NCBI GenBank assembly: GCA_006503535.1
Contig: QYRS01000014.1
Coordinates: forward strand, 496,001-560,000
From: Arthrinium phaeospermum
Taxonomy: Eukaryota > Ascomycota > Sordariomycetes > Amphisphaeriales > Apiosporaceae
DNA: 64,000 nt
Direction: 5' to 3'
Made by a program: the position numbers and the translations under genes. Shown piece by piece: positions 1 through 12,477 of this stretch (its first letter is position 1; each line of letters starts with the position of its first letter). The notes under the pieces are model-generated. The model did no database searches. It saw nothing but the letters and a program-made list of their open reading frames with translations, and was not told where the DNA came from.

Positions 1-1159
1 TATAAACAGGCAGTTAGAAATAAGGGAATTCTCAGGCAAGATAATGAGGAAGAAGAACACGGACTATCTACTTATACATCAATCCGACCTTTTCGACAGA
101 TTAAGGCCATACGGACGCCAATCTACCAGCCGGAAGTCCCTGGCGCTGCAAACTTTCCATCGCCTGATATCTGCCATCCCTGCATGAGACCGGTTTCAGC
201 AGAAGCAGCAAACAGTATTTAATATCCAGTACAGTGTCGTACTATCAATAACAATGCTGTCGTCAAAGCATGGATAATCTGAAAGAAAGGGAGGCTGGTC
301 AATTGGGCAGAACAATCGTAGGAATTAAGCAATCTCTAGCTTATCTGTTCGCGTTATTTCATAGCATAGGGTGTATCACATATCCCCAAACCAATCCCGT
401 AGGGCTGCTTTATTGGAGAAACGAAATGCGGGGCTGGATCGGCACGATTGTTAGCTGTTGGTTTCAAATTCTCGTTATGTCAGTACTCATGTTATATGAA
501 CAGCAATGCGCATTCCTCAGCACCCCCGCATGGCCATCTTGTTGGTTTCGATATGGTCAAATGGCACCCCCCTGGTACGGGCTAAGACCACCTGTTCCCT
601 GCTTGCACCATACCCGAATTATTCGCTGCCCAACATGCTTGTTTTCCTTGCTTGAGTTTTCGGGTCTGGAGTGGCCAATCATAGCGAAATCGGGTTGTGG
701 GTGTACGCCGAGAGTATACAGGGACGAGGTCTAGCGTATATCTTTCACTATCAAGCGCCTACTTCACGAAGTATTCCTCCCATGAATACGACCATTGCTG
801 GTCAGAGATCTGGTGTACACACTATTCTAGAATGATACGCTCGACGGAGCATCTTCTCCGACTTCAGCCGTATGTCAACAGAGAATTGTCGGGTAGGCTT
901 CTGAACTACCAGATCTCACAGATAGCACCATGCGCAGTCGGCAATAAGTTCAGTCCATCGTAGCACCATTCTTCCACTATTAGTTAAGCTAATACTACAG
1001 AAACTATATAAAGGCATAAGCCAATAATTCGAAGCGAAACTCGTATCTCTAACACTGACACCTTGATAAGTAGCATCCCCTTCCCTACTCGTATCCAGCC
1101 ACCCTGCCCATTGTCTCTCGTCTTCGTTCCTCTCCCTCCAACACACTACCGCTGTCTAT
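1..1159. other. Intergenic, no supported gene
   Basis: Several short open frames occur here, but none has a signal peptide, a recognisable domain or coding-like composition. No tRNA-like or repeat structure was seen. Confidence 0.5.
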
Positions 1160-1777
1160 CTAGCAACTGGTCCTCGGCGACTTCCACGCATCGCCGAAGT
1201 AGTCCTTGTGGTCCGACCTCATGTAGCCCGCGACGTGGGCCGGCTTCCAGCCCTCGCTGCCGGCCTTGTAGCGCCCGCAGCGGTCGGTGATGTGTCTCCA
1301 GGATCTCCTGGCGTCGTCGGAGGTGGGCGAGTACGAGATGGGGTTGCCGTTGGCCGCCGGCACGCAGATGAAGGCGACGACGCTCCGCGCGAACGAGTAG
1401 AAGCACTTGCCCGGCTCGACGGTGTGGACCGTGTCCGCCCAGAACTCGACGGCGTGCGTGGCGTCGTCGCAGTCCCGGGGGTTGAGGTCGACGCAGCCGC
1501 AGGCGATGTAGTCGTCTCGCTTGGTGAGGAGGTGGGCGGCGGAGGTGTTGTCTACGTTGGGGGACGACGATACCTCGGCCGCGGCATGGGCCTGGAGTTC
1601 GAGGGCGGTCGGGTCGGGTAGACGCTCGTGGAGTTCTTGGCGGGTGCCCCAATGGTGGACGAGGTAGGACCCATCGGATTGGCCTGGAGGGATCCGGATG
1701 ACAGGAGGTGGGCTCGTTGGTATGGCCTGAGACCCGGCGACGAGCAGGGCCAGAACGGTAGGGATGGAGAAGTGCAT
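1160..1777 (-). CDS. Small secreted cysteine-containing protein
   Basis: The 205-residue product starts with a clear signal peptide (MHFSIPTVLALLVAGSQA, cleavage near residue 18). A proline-rich stretch follows, then a Kex2-like dibasic site in LLTKRDD near residue 87. The mature part begins IACGC and has cysteines spaced along the chain (GKCFYS, FICVPA, DRCGRY) and a terminal Cys. The cysteine pattern and the KR/RR-DD processing site recur in the next gene (2982-3524), so I treat the two as diverged paralogues. The start is fixed by the signal peptide; a GTGTATAAAGA TATA-like box lies about 120 bp upstream. The layout suggests a secreted, proteolytically matured, effector-like protein. The function is unknown. 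Confidence 0.75.
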   Translation of the reverse strand: MHFSIPTVLALLVAGSQAIPTSPPPVIRIPPGQSDGSYLVHHWGTRQELHERLPDPTALELQAHAAAEVSSSPNVDNTSAAHLLTKRDDYIACGCVDLNPRDCDDATHAVEFWADTVHTVEPGKCFYSFARSVVAFICVPAANGNPISYSPTSDDARRSWRHITDRCGRYKAGSEGWKPAHVAGYMRSDHKDYFGDAWKSPRTSC

Positions 1778-1887
1778 GATGAAGTTTGACAGTGAGTGCA
1801 GAAGCAGGCGGCAATGAAAACTAACGAATGTAGGTGATTAGACAAGCTGCTAGTAACGATCTTCCTGACGCTTCAACATGAGAGGTG

Positions 1888-1906
1888 CTAATGGTCTTTA
1901 TACACA
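1888..1906 (-). promoter_or_regulatory. TATA-like box of the first secreted-protein gene
   Basis: On the minus strand this reads ATGTGTATAAAGA, about 120 bp before the ATG at 1777. Virtually the same 13-mer lies upstream of the paralogue (3781-3797). Confidence 0.5.
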
Positions 1907-2981
1907 TCTTGATCACAACGAAGACAGACCGGCCCGAAGGCAATCTCATACACCTGGCCATCGTACGAGCGTTGGAAGCTAGAAAAAGGAAATCGAAGAC
2001 ATTGTAACATCGTCGCCTAACCGTCCATGATGCCTCATTTCGTTTTCCCTTCTATTTCCCATGTCACCCTCGTGTGTACCATTGTTGGGTCCCTGTTTCC
2101 TGGGGTTTTCGGGACGACCTGATATTGTGAATATCATGCCTCCTGGTGCCGCGGCCGGATCTACACCAGGCATTACCGTAATCGTCTCACCAACCCTTCT
2201 TTGGGTAGCTGAAGGTAGGAGTGGCGGCGACGATAGACAGCGTATTTGACCAAAATGGCATTCTACTGGGCTGCGTCCTACACATGATATCCAACCGATG
2301 CAAAACTGCTTTGCGATGCAAGATTCTAGGGGTCAGAGCGTATCTCCCGGAATTATCCTCAGGACCGTTTTCTGTTATTGGGTGCGTTGCTCAATCTTTG
2401 GACCCATACGATCATCTTGTTGGTTGCATCAAAGTCATGGGCGCGCTCACAGGTGGGGCTAGCTACCCCGGCTTACTTCGATGCCTGATATCGAATTACC
2501 GGTACGCTGGTTAGCAATGAACGAACAAATGCCACCCCTCATGATACAAAGTCGAGTATCAATGGAGTTTGGCCATTTCGCTGGCAGCAGAAGGTAGTCC
2601 AGTGGCCTTATCAGAGGCGACTATAATATTTGAGGAACTCATGGAATAGGTTTTCACCTTGTAACCGATCACATCAGCCAGCGTGCTGGGAGGTTGAAGA
2701 AAGCGTGAACATCTGATTGGTAATTTACCTGAACTGTTCTGAAACAAATGCCCTAAAATGACTGAATGAACGTAGCGAAGTGAAGAGAAGAAATAGTGGA
2801 AACGATAACTGCCAGTGCCATCGTCCCCGAAAAGGTTTTGCGACGCCAAAGATCTTTCCTGAGTATAGTTACCCCTTCTTCTCCCTTTGCCACACAACCA
2901 AGCCAACACAACCAACTTTATCCCCTTGTTTCCAACACTCAACCGCCCGCACACCTAGGCCAACCGATGTGGACCCCAGTC
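1907..2981. other. Intergenic, no supported gene
   Basis: The only open frames are short and lack recognisable features. Confidence 0.45.
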
Positions 2982-3524
2982 CTAGAGCATCATCGACAGC
3001 ACGCGATGCTCGAGGTACTCCTCCTGTCTCGTGGATATGCGACCCCCGATGAAATCCCATGATATGCCGACAATGCCGGGGTGATAGGGATTACACCACC
3101 CGTCAACTGCAGCCCACACGTCTTGCATCCTGCCCTGGGGCACCGGTTCATGGGCAGCCGAGCAGTAGAAGGCAGTGACGCCCCCGCAAGTGGCCGTCAG
3201 GCACCCGTGGTCCGGCACCTTGACGCCCCGCTGAATCTGCTCGTCCAGCGCCTTGGCGGCGTCTTCGGCCTCCTGGTGGTTCAGCTCCACCCTCCAGCCG
3301 CCACAGTTGTACTGTCTGTAGAAGAGGTTGGCGTCAGGAGGATAAGGCTGGGACGGGAAGGTTCCCATTGATGGTGGGAATGGATCGTCATCGTCGCGGC
3401 GTGACAGTGAGCTGAGGAGGCCTCTAGGCGGTTGCGCCTGCTCTCCGTTCGTTGTCGGGGCGGCTTGTGTCCCGGCGGCCAGCAGGCACAGCAAGAGGGC
3501 GGTGGGGAGCGAGGAGTATTGCAT
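2982..3524 (-). CDS. Small secreted cysteine-containing protein (paralogue)
   Basis: The frame also opens at 3554, but the inner ATG at 3524 places a typical signal peptide first (MQYSSLPTALLLCLLAAGTQA). It has the same TTCATCATGCA context as the gene at 1160-1777, so I choose it; the product is 180 residues. A Kex2-like site follows (SLSRRDDDD). The mature part contains YNCGGW, HGCLTATCGG, FYCSAA and DGWCNP. It can be aligned by eye with the neighbouring secreted protein through its Cys spacing, a central DA..A.. helix and the Phe-x-Cys motif. The product is predicted extracellular. The function is unknown; an effector or surface role is only inference. Confidence 0.75.
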   Translation of the reverse strand: MQYSSLPTALLLCLLAAGTQAAPTTNGEQAQPPRGLLSSLSRRDDDDPFPPSMGTFPSQPYPPDANLFYRQYNCGGWRVELNHQEAEDAAKALDEQIQRGVKVPDHGCLTATCGGVTAFYCSAAHEPVPQGRMQDVWAAVDGWCNPYHPGIVGISWDFIGGRISTRQEEYLEHRVLSMML

Positions 3525-3780
3525 GATGAAATTGTCTTTGGGGGAAAGAGACAAGTCGGGTCGTTTGGGGAAATATCTTAAGGAGTTTCGTAAGTCAAAG
3601 TGTGTATGCGTGTACGTGTTTTATGTGCAAGCGCCCGCGAAGGATTATTGCCAGGTCTGACAAGAATGCGAATATGAAAGAGTGAATGAATGAGTGTGTG
3701 AACTGGAAACCAGTGAGTTGTTGGCAGATATGCTCTGTCTGGGTGACGGGAAAGAAATGCAGAATAGAAAAAGAGAACGT

Positions 3781-3797
3781 CTCTCTTTATACACATG
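3781..3797 (-). promoter_or_regulatory. TATA-like box of the second secreted-protein gene
   Basis: The minus strand reads ACATGTGTATAAAGAG, matching the element upstream of the paralogue. It is about 260 bp from the chosen ATG at 3524, implying a long leader. Confidence 0.45.
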
Positions 3798-4389
3798 TAT
3801 CGCTCTGACCTGGTAAGGCTGCGAAAGGCATACGCGATCGCGTCCGACCCTTGGACAATCTGTGAGCGACTCTGATTATCATATTCGGCTATCCCTGCAT
3901 GAGTGCGGTTTCGAATGAAGTAAATCACCAATTTACGTCCAGTTGGGTCAATGGTGTTTCGCAAGTTCTGGCTGTGTAGGTTGAGTCGTCATCTTCATCA
4001 ATTCTCTTGAATCTGATCTGTAAGGAATCATTAGTCAATATCACCACCAACCCCTGACAGCTGATCAGTAAACGCGAACATTTAATTTTTGATTGCAAAT
4101 TGTGAATAACCAACAGTGTTTGCTACATGAAACATACCCGACATATGGGAGAGATTGAAATTGGGTTACTTTCAGGAAGTAAGCAGGGAGAAACGTGCAG
4201 TAACCTTTGGGGCAAACACTAAAGTCAGAACAGCCTTGACAGTTAGAACTCTTGAACTACGGAGATAATGAGAAATCACCATAGCTACAATGAGCCGCAG
4301 CAGAATATCATGATAGAGTGAGTATTGAGCTAATCCATGAGGGACTGATTGATCCTAGAACGCCTCGCCATGCCGGTTACAATTGATAT
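3798..4389. other. Intergenic, no supported gene
   Basis: This is the spacer between the secreted-protein gene and the 3' end of the Yos9 gene. No gene or repeat was recognised. Confidence 0.4.
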
Positions 4390-6126
4390 CTACAAGTCCT
4401 CCCTGAAGAACTTCTCCTCGCTTCCCTTGTCGTCGCCACCATCATTCTTGTCGTTGCCGTTGCCTTGACCCTGGCCCTGTCCCTGACCCTGATTTTGGCC
4501 CTGACCCTGACTCTGGCCTTGACCTTGACCCTGGTGTTGACTCTGACCCTGCCCCCCGTCCTCGTCCTCATCGTTATCGATGACCCCCCGAATCTGCCGG
4601 TTCTGCCCGTCCTGGTCCTCGACCACCTCGAGTTTCCAGCCCTTATCGCCGGCGACCTCCTGCAGCTTCTTCTTGAGCTGCTCAATGACCTCGGGGTCGA
4701 TGGCCAGCCGCTCGAGCTCCTCGTCCGTCAAGACCTCAAACGCCGCCTCGTCGCCGTCCTTACCGCCGCCGGAGCCGAGCGCCACAATCTCGACGTACGC
4801 GTCGGGGTCCTGGCGGAACTGCCGCGGCGCCGTCAGCGTCGCCGCCTCCTTGCCGTCCTCGCCGCGGCCCAGCATCTCGCGCGCGCCGACCACGACGCCG
4901 CCGATCGTCATGGGGGCTTGCTGCTGGGCTTTCTGCTGTTGTTTGTTGCCGACCATGGCGGCCTGGGCCTCGAGGCTCTTCTGGGCGTGCCAGGCCGCCT
5001 TGTCCGCGTCCGGGATGATGGTGCGGCAGGCGATGCTGTTGGCGCGCGTCTCCTGCGGCGGCAGGAAGGCCACGTCGGAGCACAGGCGCGGCGTGTTGAC
5101 CAGCATCAGGTAGGAACACGTAGTCACCTCCTTGATCCAGCCGATGCGGTCCTGCGTCGAGCCGGGGCTGCAGTGGTACTGGATCTCGATGACGCGCGGC
5201 CGGTTCGTCAGGTCGCAGAGCGTGCCGTCCTCGAGGCGCTGCACCAGGTAGCGCTGGTCGCCCTTGACCTGGAGCTCCGTGTTGGGCGGGGGCGTGTGGC
5301 CGCTCGACTGCTTGTTGACGCCCTTGGCCGGCGGGGGGTTGTTGGGGGCCGCCTGCCCGCCACGGCCGCGGCGCGACTTGGGCGATGGCGCTTTGGAGGA
5401 GCCCGCGACGCGGCCCAAGACGTACTCCTGGCTCTGGGGGTCCCGCACGGGCGGGCCGGCGCGGCTGGGCAGGGCGTGGAACTGCACGACGTCCTCGCCG
5501 TAGCAGAAGCTGTAGCTCCACCAGCCCGACACGTAGTAGAGGCACGACCCGTCCAGGCCGCCCATGAGCTCCCAGCCGTTGGCCGAGGCGCGGGCGAGCT
5601 CGCGCGCCTCCTCGGCCTTGGCCAGCTCCGTCGCCGTCTTGTTGGGGGCTGGCGGGGCCGCGAGCACGGGGATGGCGCACAGGTAGCGGTGCGGCGCCAT
5701 GTTCATGATCTCGTACGTCTCGGAGACTTTGTTGCTGCCGTCTTCGTTCTCGTTGTCGTCGCTGCCGGCAGGAGAGGGGGCCGCGGCCCGGATGTTGGAC
5801 GCGACGTCCTTGTTGTTACTGAAGTCGGCTGCATATTCGGGGTGGGTGGCCTCGTTGGCCCGGTCCAGGAGGGTTTTGGCTTCTGCTTCCGAGACGAAGG
5901 CTTCGGAAAAGATGACTTCGAACTACATAGCGCGCCGGGGTTAGTCCTTCGTGTTAGCCTTTGGGGCAATGAAATGGTGGATGCTATGGTCGATGTAGGT
6001 AGTTGCCGTCTTTTGGAGTGTACGCACCTGTGGATATGCTAGTAGGTCGTGGTGAATGCTGAAGCCTGGCTGGCGAGCTCCGCTGAGCTGCAAACCAGCC
6101 AGCAGGATAGCAATGTGACGGCGCAT
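4390..6126 (-). CDS. yos9: Yos9/OS-9-type ER quality-control lectin (MRH domain)
   Basis: This lectin recognises trimmed N-glycans on misfolded glycoproteins and passes them to the Hrd1 ERAD ligase in the ER lumen. There are two exons, 6126-6028 and 5922-4390. Exon 1 encodes a signal peptide and LLAYPQ; the phase-0 intron has donor GTGCGT and acceptor TAG. Exon 2 resumes with FEVIFSEAF, the usual OS-9 N-terminus. The product is about 543 residues. The MRH domain spans roughly residues 155-320 and starts with GGLDGSCLYY and the double-tryptophan motif GWWSYSFCYG. Later come NRPRVIEIQYHC and KEVTTCSYL, which carry the expected Arg, Glu and Tyr ligands. The C-terminus has a Gly-Gln repeat and ends FFREDL, a scrambled form of the expected HDEL-type retention signal. 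Confidence 0.92.
4460..4560 (-). repeat. Low-complexity Gly-Gln coding repeat in yos9
   Basis: Hexanucleotide-like CAGGGT/CAGGGC units encode alternating Gly-Gln, with Ser and Asn substitutions, near residues 485-520 of the Yos9 product. Such an array can change length by slippage while keeping the frame. Confidence 0.8.
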
Positions 6127-8661
6127 TATGCCGTTTGGTAGGAAGCTGCTTCACATGAGCTTCGCGACTCGATTACAAGAATACTGAGTGCGCAATGAGT
6201 GCTTCGGTCGTCGATGTGCTGATTGTCAGGTTGGCTGGTTGGAAGTGTCGAGGTGGCATCATTGTCGGTTAAACCGGACTTCTGCCGGCCCGGCAAAAGG
6301 GACAGCTACAGCTCTGGTGGGGTGACCCCGGATCTCACTGAAATCGCAACGAGATCTCAATCTAAGTCAACATGAACCTTCTCCAACTTGGCAGGCAACA
6401 TCTCCCTCTGCATTCACATATGTTCGTACTCACTACAAAAATGCATATGCCACTTTTCATGTCAACATGTTTTCGCTACATGTCCTCTTGACTTGGACCA
6501 CCAGACTTGTACCAGTCTGCCAGCACTTTGAGCATCCGCCAAGGTAATTAGCAAATGGGCAATCAACTGGACTGGGCAGACTGGAGCTCGAACAGTGACA
6601 GCAACAGCAACCATAGCAACAACAACCCGTCGCCGAGTGTGCACAGATCTCGAGATTAGCCTCACTCTTCTCTACTTAGTACTTACCACTCTATTTCCGT
6701 ATTTACGTAGCTGCACGGGCATTCGTACAATGGGTTTGCTTCAAGCGCCATTACATGAACACCCCCTTGTGTCGATTTCCATTACCGCAATCGGATCGCA
6801 AACCAACTGTGAGGTCATCGCAATATGTACTGGTAGACCGTATATCGTGCTTGCCGGGTTTATGGCCGTGCGCTTTGGAGACACGGGTTCCCGCCCTGTA
6901 TCGATCTGCATCAACCCATAGCTGTCTGACTCATATCTACGCAAGAGCGACTCGGGAAGCCGTCATGGGCTTTTTCTGGTCGGCTCCGACCGGGTCTTCC
7001 GGTAGCCCGTACGTACGGCCATGCGATCCACATCAGCCCTTCCGGCTGCTTGCTGCTAAGGAATCATGGTGGGTAGGCTTTTTGGCCTCGTAGGGCAGGA
7101 CAGGCCGGCGGGCGCGATATCGCTCGTTGCCGGGATGCCACGGCCATAGCACGCAGCCATTAAGATTCATGCACGAAACCTTCACGATATGCTGTCCCAC
7201 GGGGAAACTGACGCACGTTGATGTCAGTTGGGAAAAGTACACGATTACGTAGGTCCCCAGGTAGCTTGATCTATCTATCTACCACGTTCTGCTGCTGCTT
7301 TTGACACGCGCGTCGCCAAACGGGGGTATCACGACGGATGAGACAATTGACCCCCACCGGGCTGCGTTCTGGAAGCATCGTGTACATTTGGGGGAGCATC
7401 ATCAATGTGAGTTGTGATTGCAGTAGCGACATCGCATGCCTACCCTTACGTCAAAACTCGGAACACCGTGGCTACAAACCCTGGCGGTTCGAAAAAGGTT
7501 TGCGCGTCCCGCGCGATCTTCGCTGTCAACCAGGGTCGAGAACATCGGTCATATTCGTGGCTGATTGCAGTTAACGTTATCTTTCCAAATGGGAAGCAAA
7601 GGGTTGTAGATCGTTACTCTGTTCAAAGAAATGTGCCCCTGAGGCTGTTAATATCCTGGTTCGTTATCACGAAAAAAAGAACGTGGTGGTGTCAAGAACC
7701 CCTGGGGAAAGAAAAATGTGTGGCTGCGTATCCGACAGGTCGGATGAGATGACGCGATGGCTTTTTGCATTCCCGGGCCCAGAGGGAAAAAAACGTTGGT
7801 CGGCCGTGATCGTCCGGGGATTTGTCCCGACCGGCCTTCCCTTGCTCTTGCCCTTGCCCTTGCCCTGGCGAGTTGCAACGACTCATGAACACCCTGGTCT
7901 TGCTTTTCCCGTTCGTGAACCCGGCATGTCAAACTACCACGACGTAATGTTTCGGCGACGTACTCACTCGCTGGTACCAGGCGGCAGGTAGAGGCAGCCC
8001 CAGGCATGGATAAGTGGTGGTGGATGGGACTCGTTCCCGTAGACCGCAGCCCGAGACGGGCAAACCGAGAAACGGTCAGCAGAAGACGGTGTAAGATCAT
8101 GCTATTGTTGTTGATGTTGTTGTTTGGTTTGGGCGTCAACACAACAAGTTCATGCTGCCTTACACCGAATTGTGGTGGAATATGGCGGAGTGTAGGATCG
8201 GGTTCTACGACCGACGGCTAAGAAGGTGAGCTCCACTTGGGGTCCTTCTTGGTGTGGCATCGTCACGTTTTCTCGGTGACACCGCCGAGGGAAATTGCGG
8301 TAAGATCCAACTGGAGCCCGGGGTAGACTACCACCTCGCTTGCTTGCGGCTCTGGCGTTTGATCTTCGTCTCTCCGTCTTTCCGTTTCGTCGCGGTTCTC
8401 GTCTCCTCCCGCCGCTGCGCCGAACGGTATGTCGACATCCATGTACAGTACTCCGTACAGTATGTAGGTATGTACATGTGTCGATAAGTCTCCCGATAAA
8501 CAAAGAAACAAACATACGTACATTCGTATGCGCGCCCAGGCGGCTGCTACTGTCGTGCGACTCGATGACTCCATCCCGCCGTATAGACCGGGCGAGTGAA
8601 GAAGAAACGCAAATGCTGAACACGCTGGGACTGACCGTATCGATTAGCGGCATCAGTCAAT

Positions 8662-8683
8662 CAATCAATCAATTGATTGATTG
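8662..8683. repeat. Perfect 22-bp palindrome
   Basis: CAATCAATCAA is followed directly by its exact reverse complement. It is probably a simple CAAT-type repeat that has inverted; no gene association is visible. Confidence 0.8.
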
Positions 8684-11504
8684 TGCAGGGGAGAGAAGTA
8701 TTGGTAGGGGGTTCCAAGCAAGTCTAGCGTGGAGAGTTGAACGGAGAGAGACGAGACGAAGACCCCACCAGCGCCCGGGATAGGCTGCCCAGGTCGGGCA
8801 GGGATTTTGGGCCAGTCAGATCTCCGCCTCACTTTGGCCAGTCGGCCGATACCCAATAGCAACCACACCTTTGGCTGATGCCAACGCACAAAGGACTGCT
8901 TGGACTGGTAGTCGCTGGGAAAACAAGGCAATCAGCTGGCACTAGGTCTGCTCTCATGCATGCGCTTCTGCATGCACGTTTCCTCTAGTCTCCTTCTTTT
9001 CGAAGCACCGAAGCAGTCGCATCGAATGACGGCACTGCGCCAGAACAAGCAGACGTGCTTGCAGTCGACACAGCTTCTTCCAAGTGCTTCCTTTCCACTT
9101 CCTTCTCCCTTGCAGCACCCAGGCAAGAAGCAGGCAGGTGCTAGCCGCCTTTTTACCGCGTGTTCCCTCGAAGCAGCTAAGCCTCTCTCCATGGATCTTC
9201 GCTGAACACCAATGGTCGGTCAGTGAGATCAGATCGTGTACTTGGGACCCCGCAATGTGTTTCTTTTTCTGCTTTTAGGTACATATTCAAGATTGCTATC
9301 ATGATCTGATAGGCTGCGCCATCTGCAAATGATCAAGATCCCTTTTCAAACGGACTTTGGATATTGACATCCAAAACCGAGGAAGGGGCAATGCAATGTG
9401 AATGCAGGAAACGGACGCTTTTCCCCGGTGCCAACCAAACCCAATCACTGATGCAACCAGACCCTGGAATCCCATTGATCTTTCCGTACGTCCATGTACG
9501 GTAGAGGTTGCCTGCATGAAATCCACGATGCCTCCAGGCGAGGTCATTTCCGCGACTTGCGTATGCTTTCTACTTGTCGCCATGGCAGTCAGATGTTTTT
9601 CTCACAACACATCAGAAGAAACGGGACTGTTATTCGCAACTAGTTCTCAATCTGTACTGACAGCTGTTCAACCCATGGCGAGGTCATCTACGGAGGACCC
9701 TGTAGAACGTTAATTATAGCACGGCTTTAATATGACTAGCCCGCTAGCTCTACCTAGGCTGCACCAGGATCTAGCTTGTCGCGTCGAGAAATTAGAGGGT
9801 TTTCTTCCAAGGTCCTGTTCCAAAGTTTGGGTACTCTGGGGAATTTCATACATTACAATCCAGTATTCCGGCTGATGAGTTGTATTGTCCTACTAGTCCT
9901 ACCATCAGGCGCAACAGGGACAGGTCAAGGAGACCAGAAGAAGAGGGCCTGTAGTGTAGACGCCGGAGCACTGCTGGCCGGGAGAGGGTAGGTAAGGGCA
10001 GGTAGGGCCATGCAAGATCGACCTAAGTGGGGGGATCTAAGGCTTCAAATATGGGGCCTGTCAATCATCATGCCGCCGTAGCAGGGCAGGCATCCCAAAA
10101 TAAAACCCAAAACTCCAGTTAGTCACAGCCTGTCTACCGACGGCAAGTGAGCAAGAGAAAGAAAAAAGCCTTTTCTTCGGATCACGAGTACACAAAACAT
10201 TGTCGATGGCATCGTGAAACATTATTTTCCTTGCCGGCCTGTACTGCCGAATTAATGCCATTTGGGTTCCCCAGTTATTGACAGTTGGCTAGCCTGGGGG
10301 ATGCCATTTCCCCTTCTAGTGCATCTCATCTTGATTCTCCTCATCTCGTTCATCTCATATTCGTTCCCCTCCCTAACTCCTAACGGCGTTAAGTCACAGG
10401 TCACAGCCGCAACCATTGCGACGCCCGCTATGGCAGGCCGGCATGGGGGGTCCCTCAATCTCATTTGACGACATGCGGTCAAGCCAGCGTGCTCCTCTCA
10501 CGATGCGATACGGTGCATATCCAGCAGCCATCGTCATCCAACCGCGAGATCCCCCGGAAAGGACACAGACTACCTAGATTGAGCAGTCTGGCGGGCTGCG
10601 TCACCGTGATCAGCATCGGGCGTGGGGACATCCCCTGTCGCCCATTTCATTTGACAACTGTAGAATTTGACCTGTAGGATTACTTGCCAGTGCCCTTTTC
10701 TTCGGCGCAGCATTGGTCACAGCACACTGCACGCAGCACGCAGCGCGCAGCACACTGCACACGGATGTGTAGTAAGTATCCCGCATCTTGCAGCGCCAAG
10801 GGCTGTCTGATACGGCCTTCAGCAGGCTAAGGACCCAGAGCATGCACCCATCAATCACGCCAGCCGGCCAATTTGCTGCAACTGTGCTCGCGTTTTTCCA
10901 ATAATGGCACCTTGGGGTGGTATCCAGCGACAGTTGGGTAGATTGTGAAGGCAGAAACGCCCTAAACCACATACATGCTGACCGAGACACGACAGCAAAG
11001 AGGTGTGCAATCGTTGATACATACCTCTCTCTTCTGCATCAGAGTGCTGACAGTCGGTACAGAACAGGAGCTCTACTGTCTGTCTACCTACTCCACAAAC
11101 ACAGGCGACCGGGCATTGGCTGACATGTTGATGGTGCAGTGGTTGTTGGCGTCTGCGGTTTCTCCACACTCGGCGTTGACACGCTGTTCCACGCACGCCC
11201 CCCAAAAGGGCCAAAAGATGTCCCGTTGCTTTCAAACCTGCAACCCACCAGTAGGGGCATCAAATAGATACCGGAATAACTACTTAAGGCAAATCGCCCA
11301 TGCTTATACCACTCGAATGGAATAATCAGTAGTAATAAATAACTAAGGTAGGTATATATAATTTAATTACCCAAATGGAATAACCACCCGATTACTCGTA
11401 TACTAAATATATTATACCAATTGCCAGCTGTCGGGGAAGGCTGGCTGTTCGGTTAGTACGGTGTCTTGTTGATGTCCCTACTGAACCTACGAAACCGACT
11501 GACC

Positions 11505-11544
11505 GACACCAGCCCAGGGTGTGGGACACCAGCCCAGGGTGTGG
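11505..11544. repeat. 20-bp unit duplicated in tandem
   Basis: The unit GACACCAGCCCAGGGTGTGG occurs twice back to back without a mismatch. Confidence 0.9.
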
Positions 11545-12477
11545 GCCTCGTCATCTCACCACCACACCCCCTATGTAACCCTCCTAACAGTACGAGGGTG
11601 GGAACATGCAGCGTCTCTCGAACAAGCCATTTACGGAATGGCAGTTTGCAAATTTCCGTTTCGACCCAAACCACACACACTAACCGACCTAGCCTGCTCG
11701 GCATCCAATACGGCGGTCCCTGCCCATCCTGCCCAAGCTGCTGCCAATCCCTCCCCTAGGGCCTGGCAGCCTGCCTACCTAGGCAGTAACCTAGGTGCTA
11801 GCCATGCTAGGTACCTTGGAGCTGACGGAGCCAAGCCAGGCCTCGTAAATTGACTGCATACACACTATGTACAAGCCCATACGTACCCGCCATGTTATAC
11901 CCATGCCTTACGGGACTGGGTCCCAGGCAAGTCAAGTCTTGAGAACCTGACCTGACCTTGACCCGCTTCCCATGGGTGTGCCCGCCCAAAAGCCTCATCG
12001 GGTTCACTGGTACATAATCCTTTGCTTGTCCCAGTCTCGGCCTCGACCTTTCCACCTGCTTGCTTCTTGTCTTTCATTTGACGCTTCACGCTGATCCAGC
12101 ATCCGTTGTTCATCCAAGTCTCTCAAAACATTGCTATTGTCCCGCCTGCGAACCCTACCCTGCCAACCGATTCGGCCGGAACAGCTGTGGAGAAAGAACC
12201 CACACCCCTTGCTGGCGCGTGAGCAGCCATACCATACATACTGAACCTCGAGATATCCCAACGTCGTCAACCCGGAAGAAGCGAGGCTGTCTTTTATCTC
12301 GTCTTATCTTGTCTCAGCTCAAGCTCGAACGACGACCGTATCATCCTCACCTCGCCTTTCTTTTTATCCTTCTCCTTGCCGTCACACTCGGAGAGCTCAT
12401 TCGAGTCCTTCGGCATCTTCGGCTCGTACTTGTACCTATCAGTCTAGGTTTAGGCATTGCATCTTTGCTTAGTACCC

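Larger units (their letters stand above)
6127..12477. other. 6.3 kb region without a supported gene
   Basis: No open frame here has a domain, signal peptide or plausible spliced extension. It holds a 22-bp palindrome (8662-8683) and a 20-bp tandem duplication (11505-11544). The right part, from about 12.0 kb, is pyrimidine-rich and may be the promoter and long leader of the zinc-finger gene that follows. Confidence 0.5.

Noticed and set aside
30..963. Frames at the left edge (154 and 88 codons)
   Set aside because: No signal peptide, domain or intron structure supports them.
4465..6042. 525-codon open frame on the plus strand
   Set aside because: It lies antisense to the Yos9 exon; its Leu/Thr repeats and Arg-rich composition are the shadow of the GC-rich, Gly-Gln-encoding strand.
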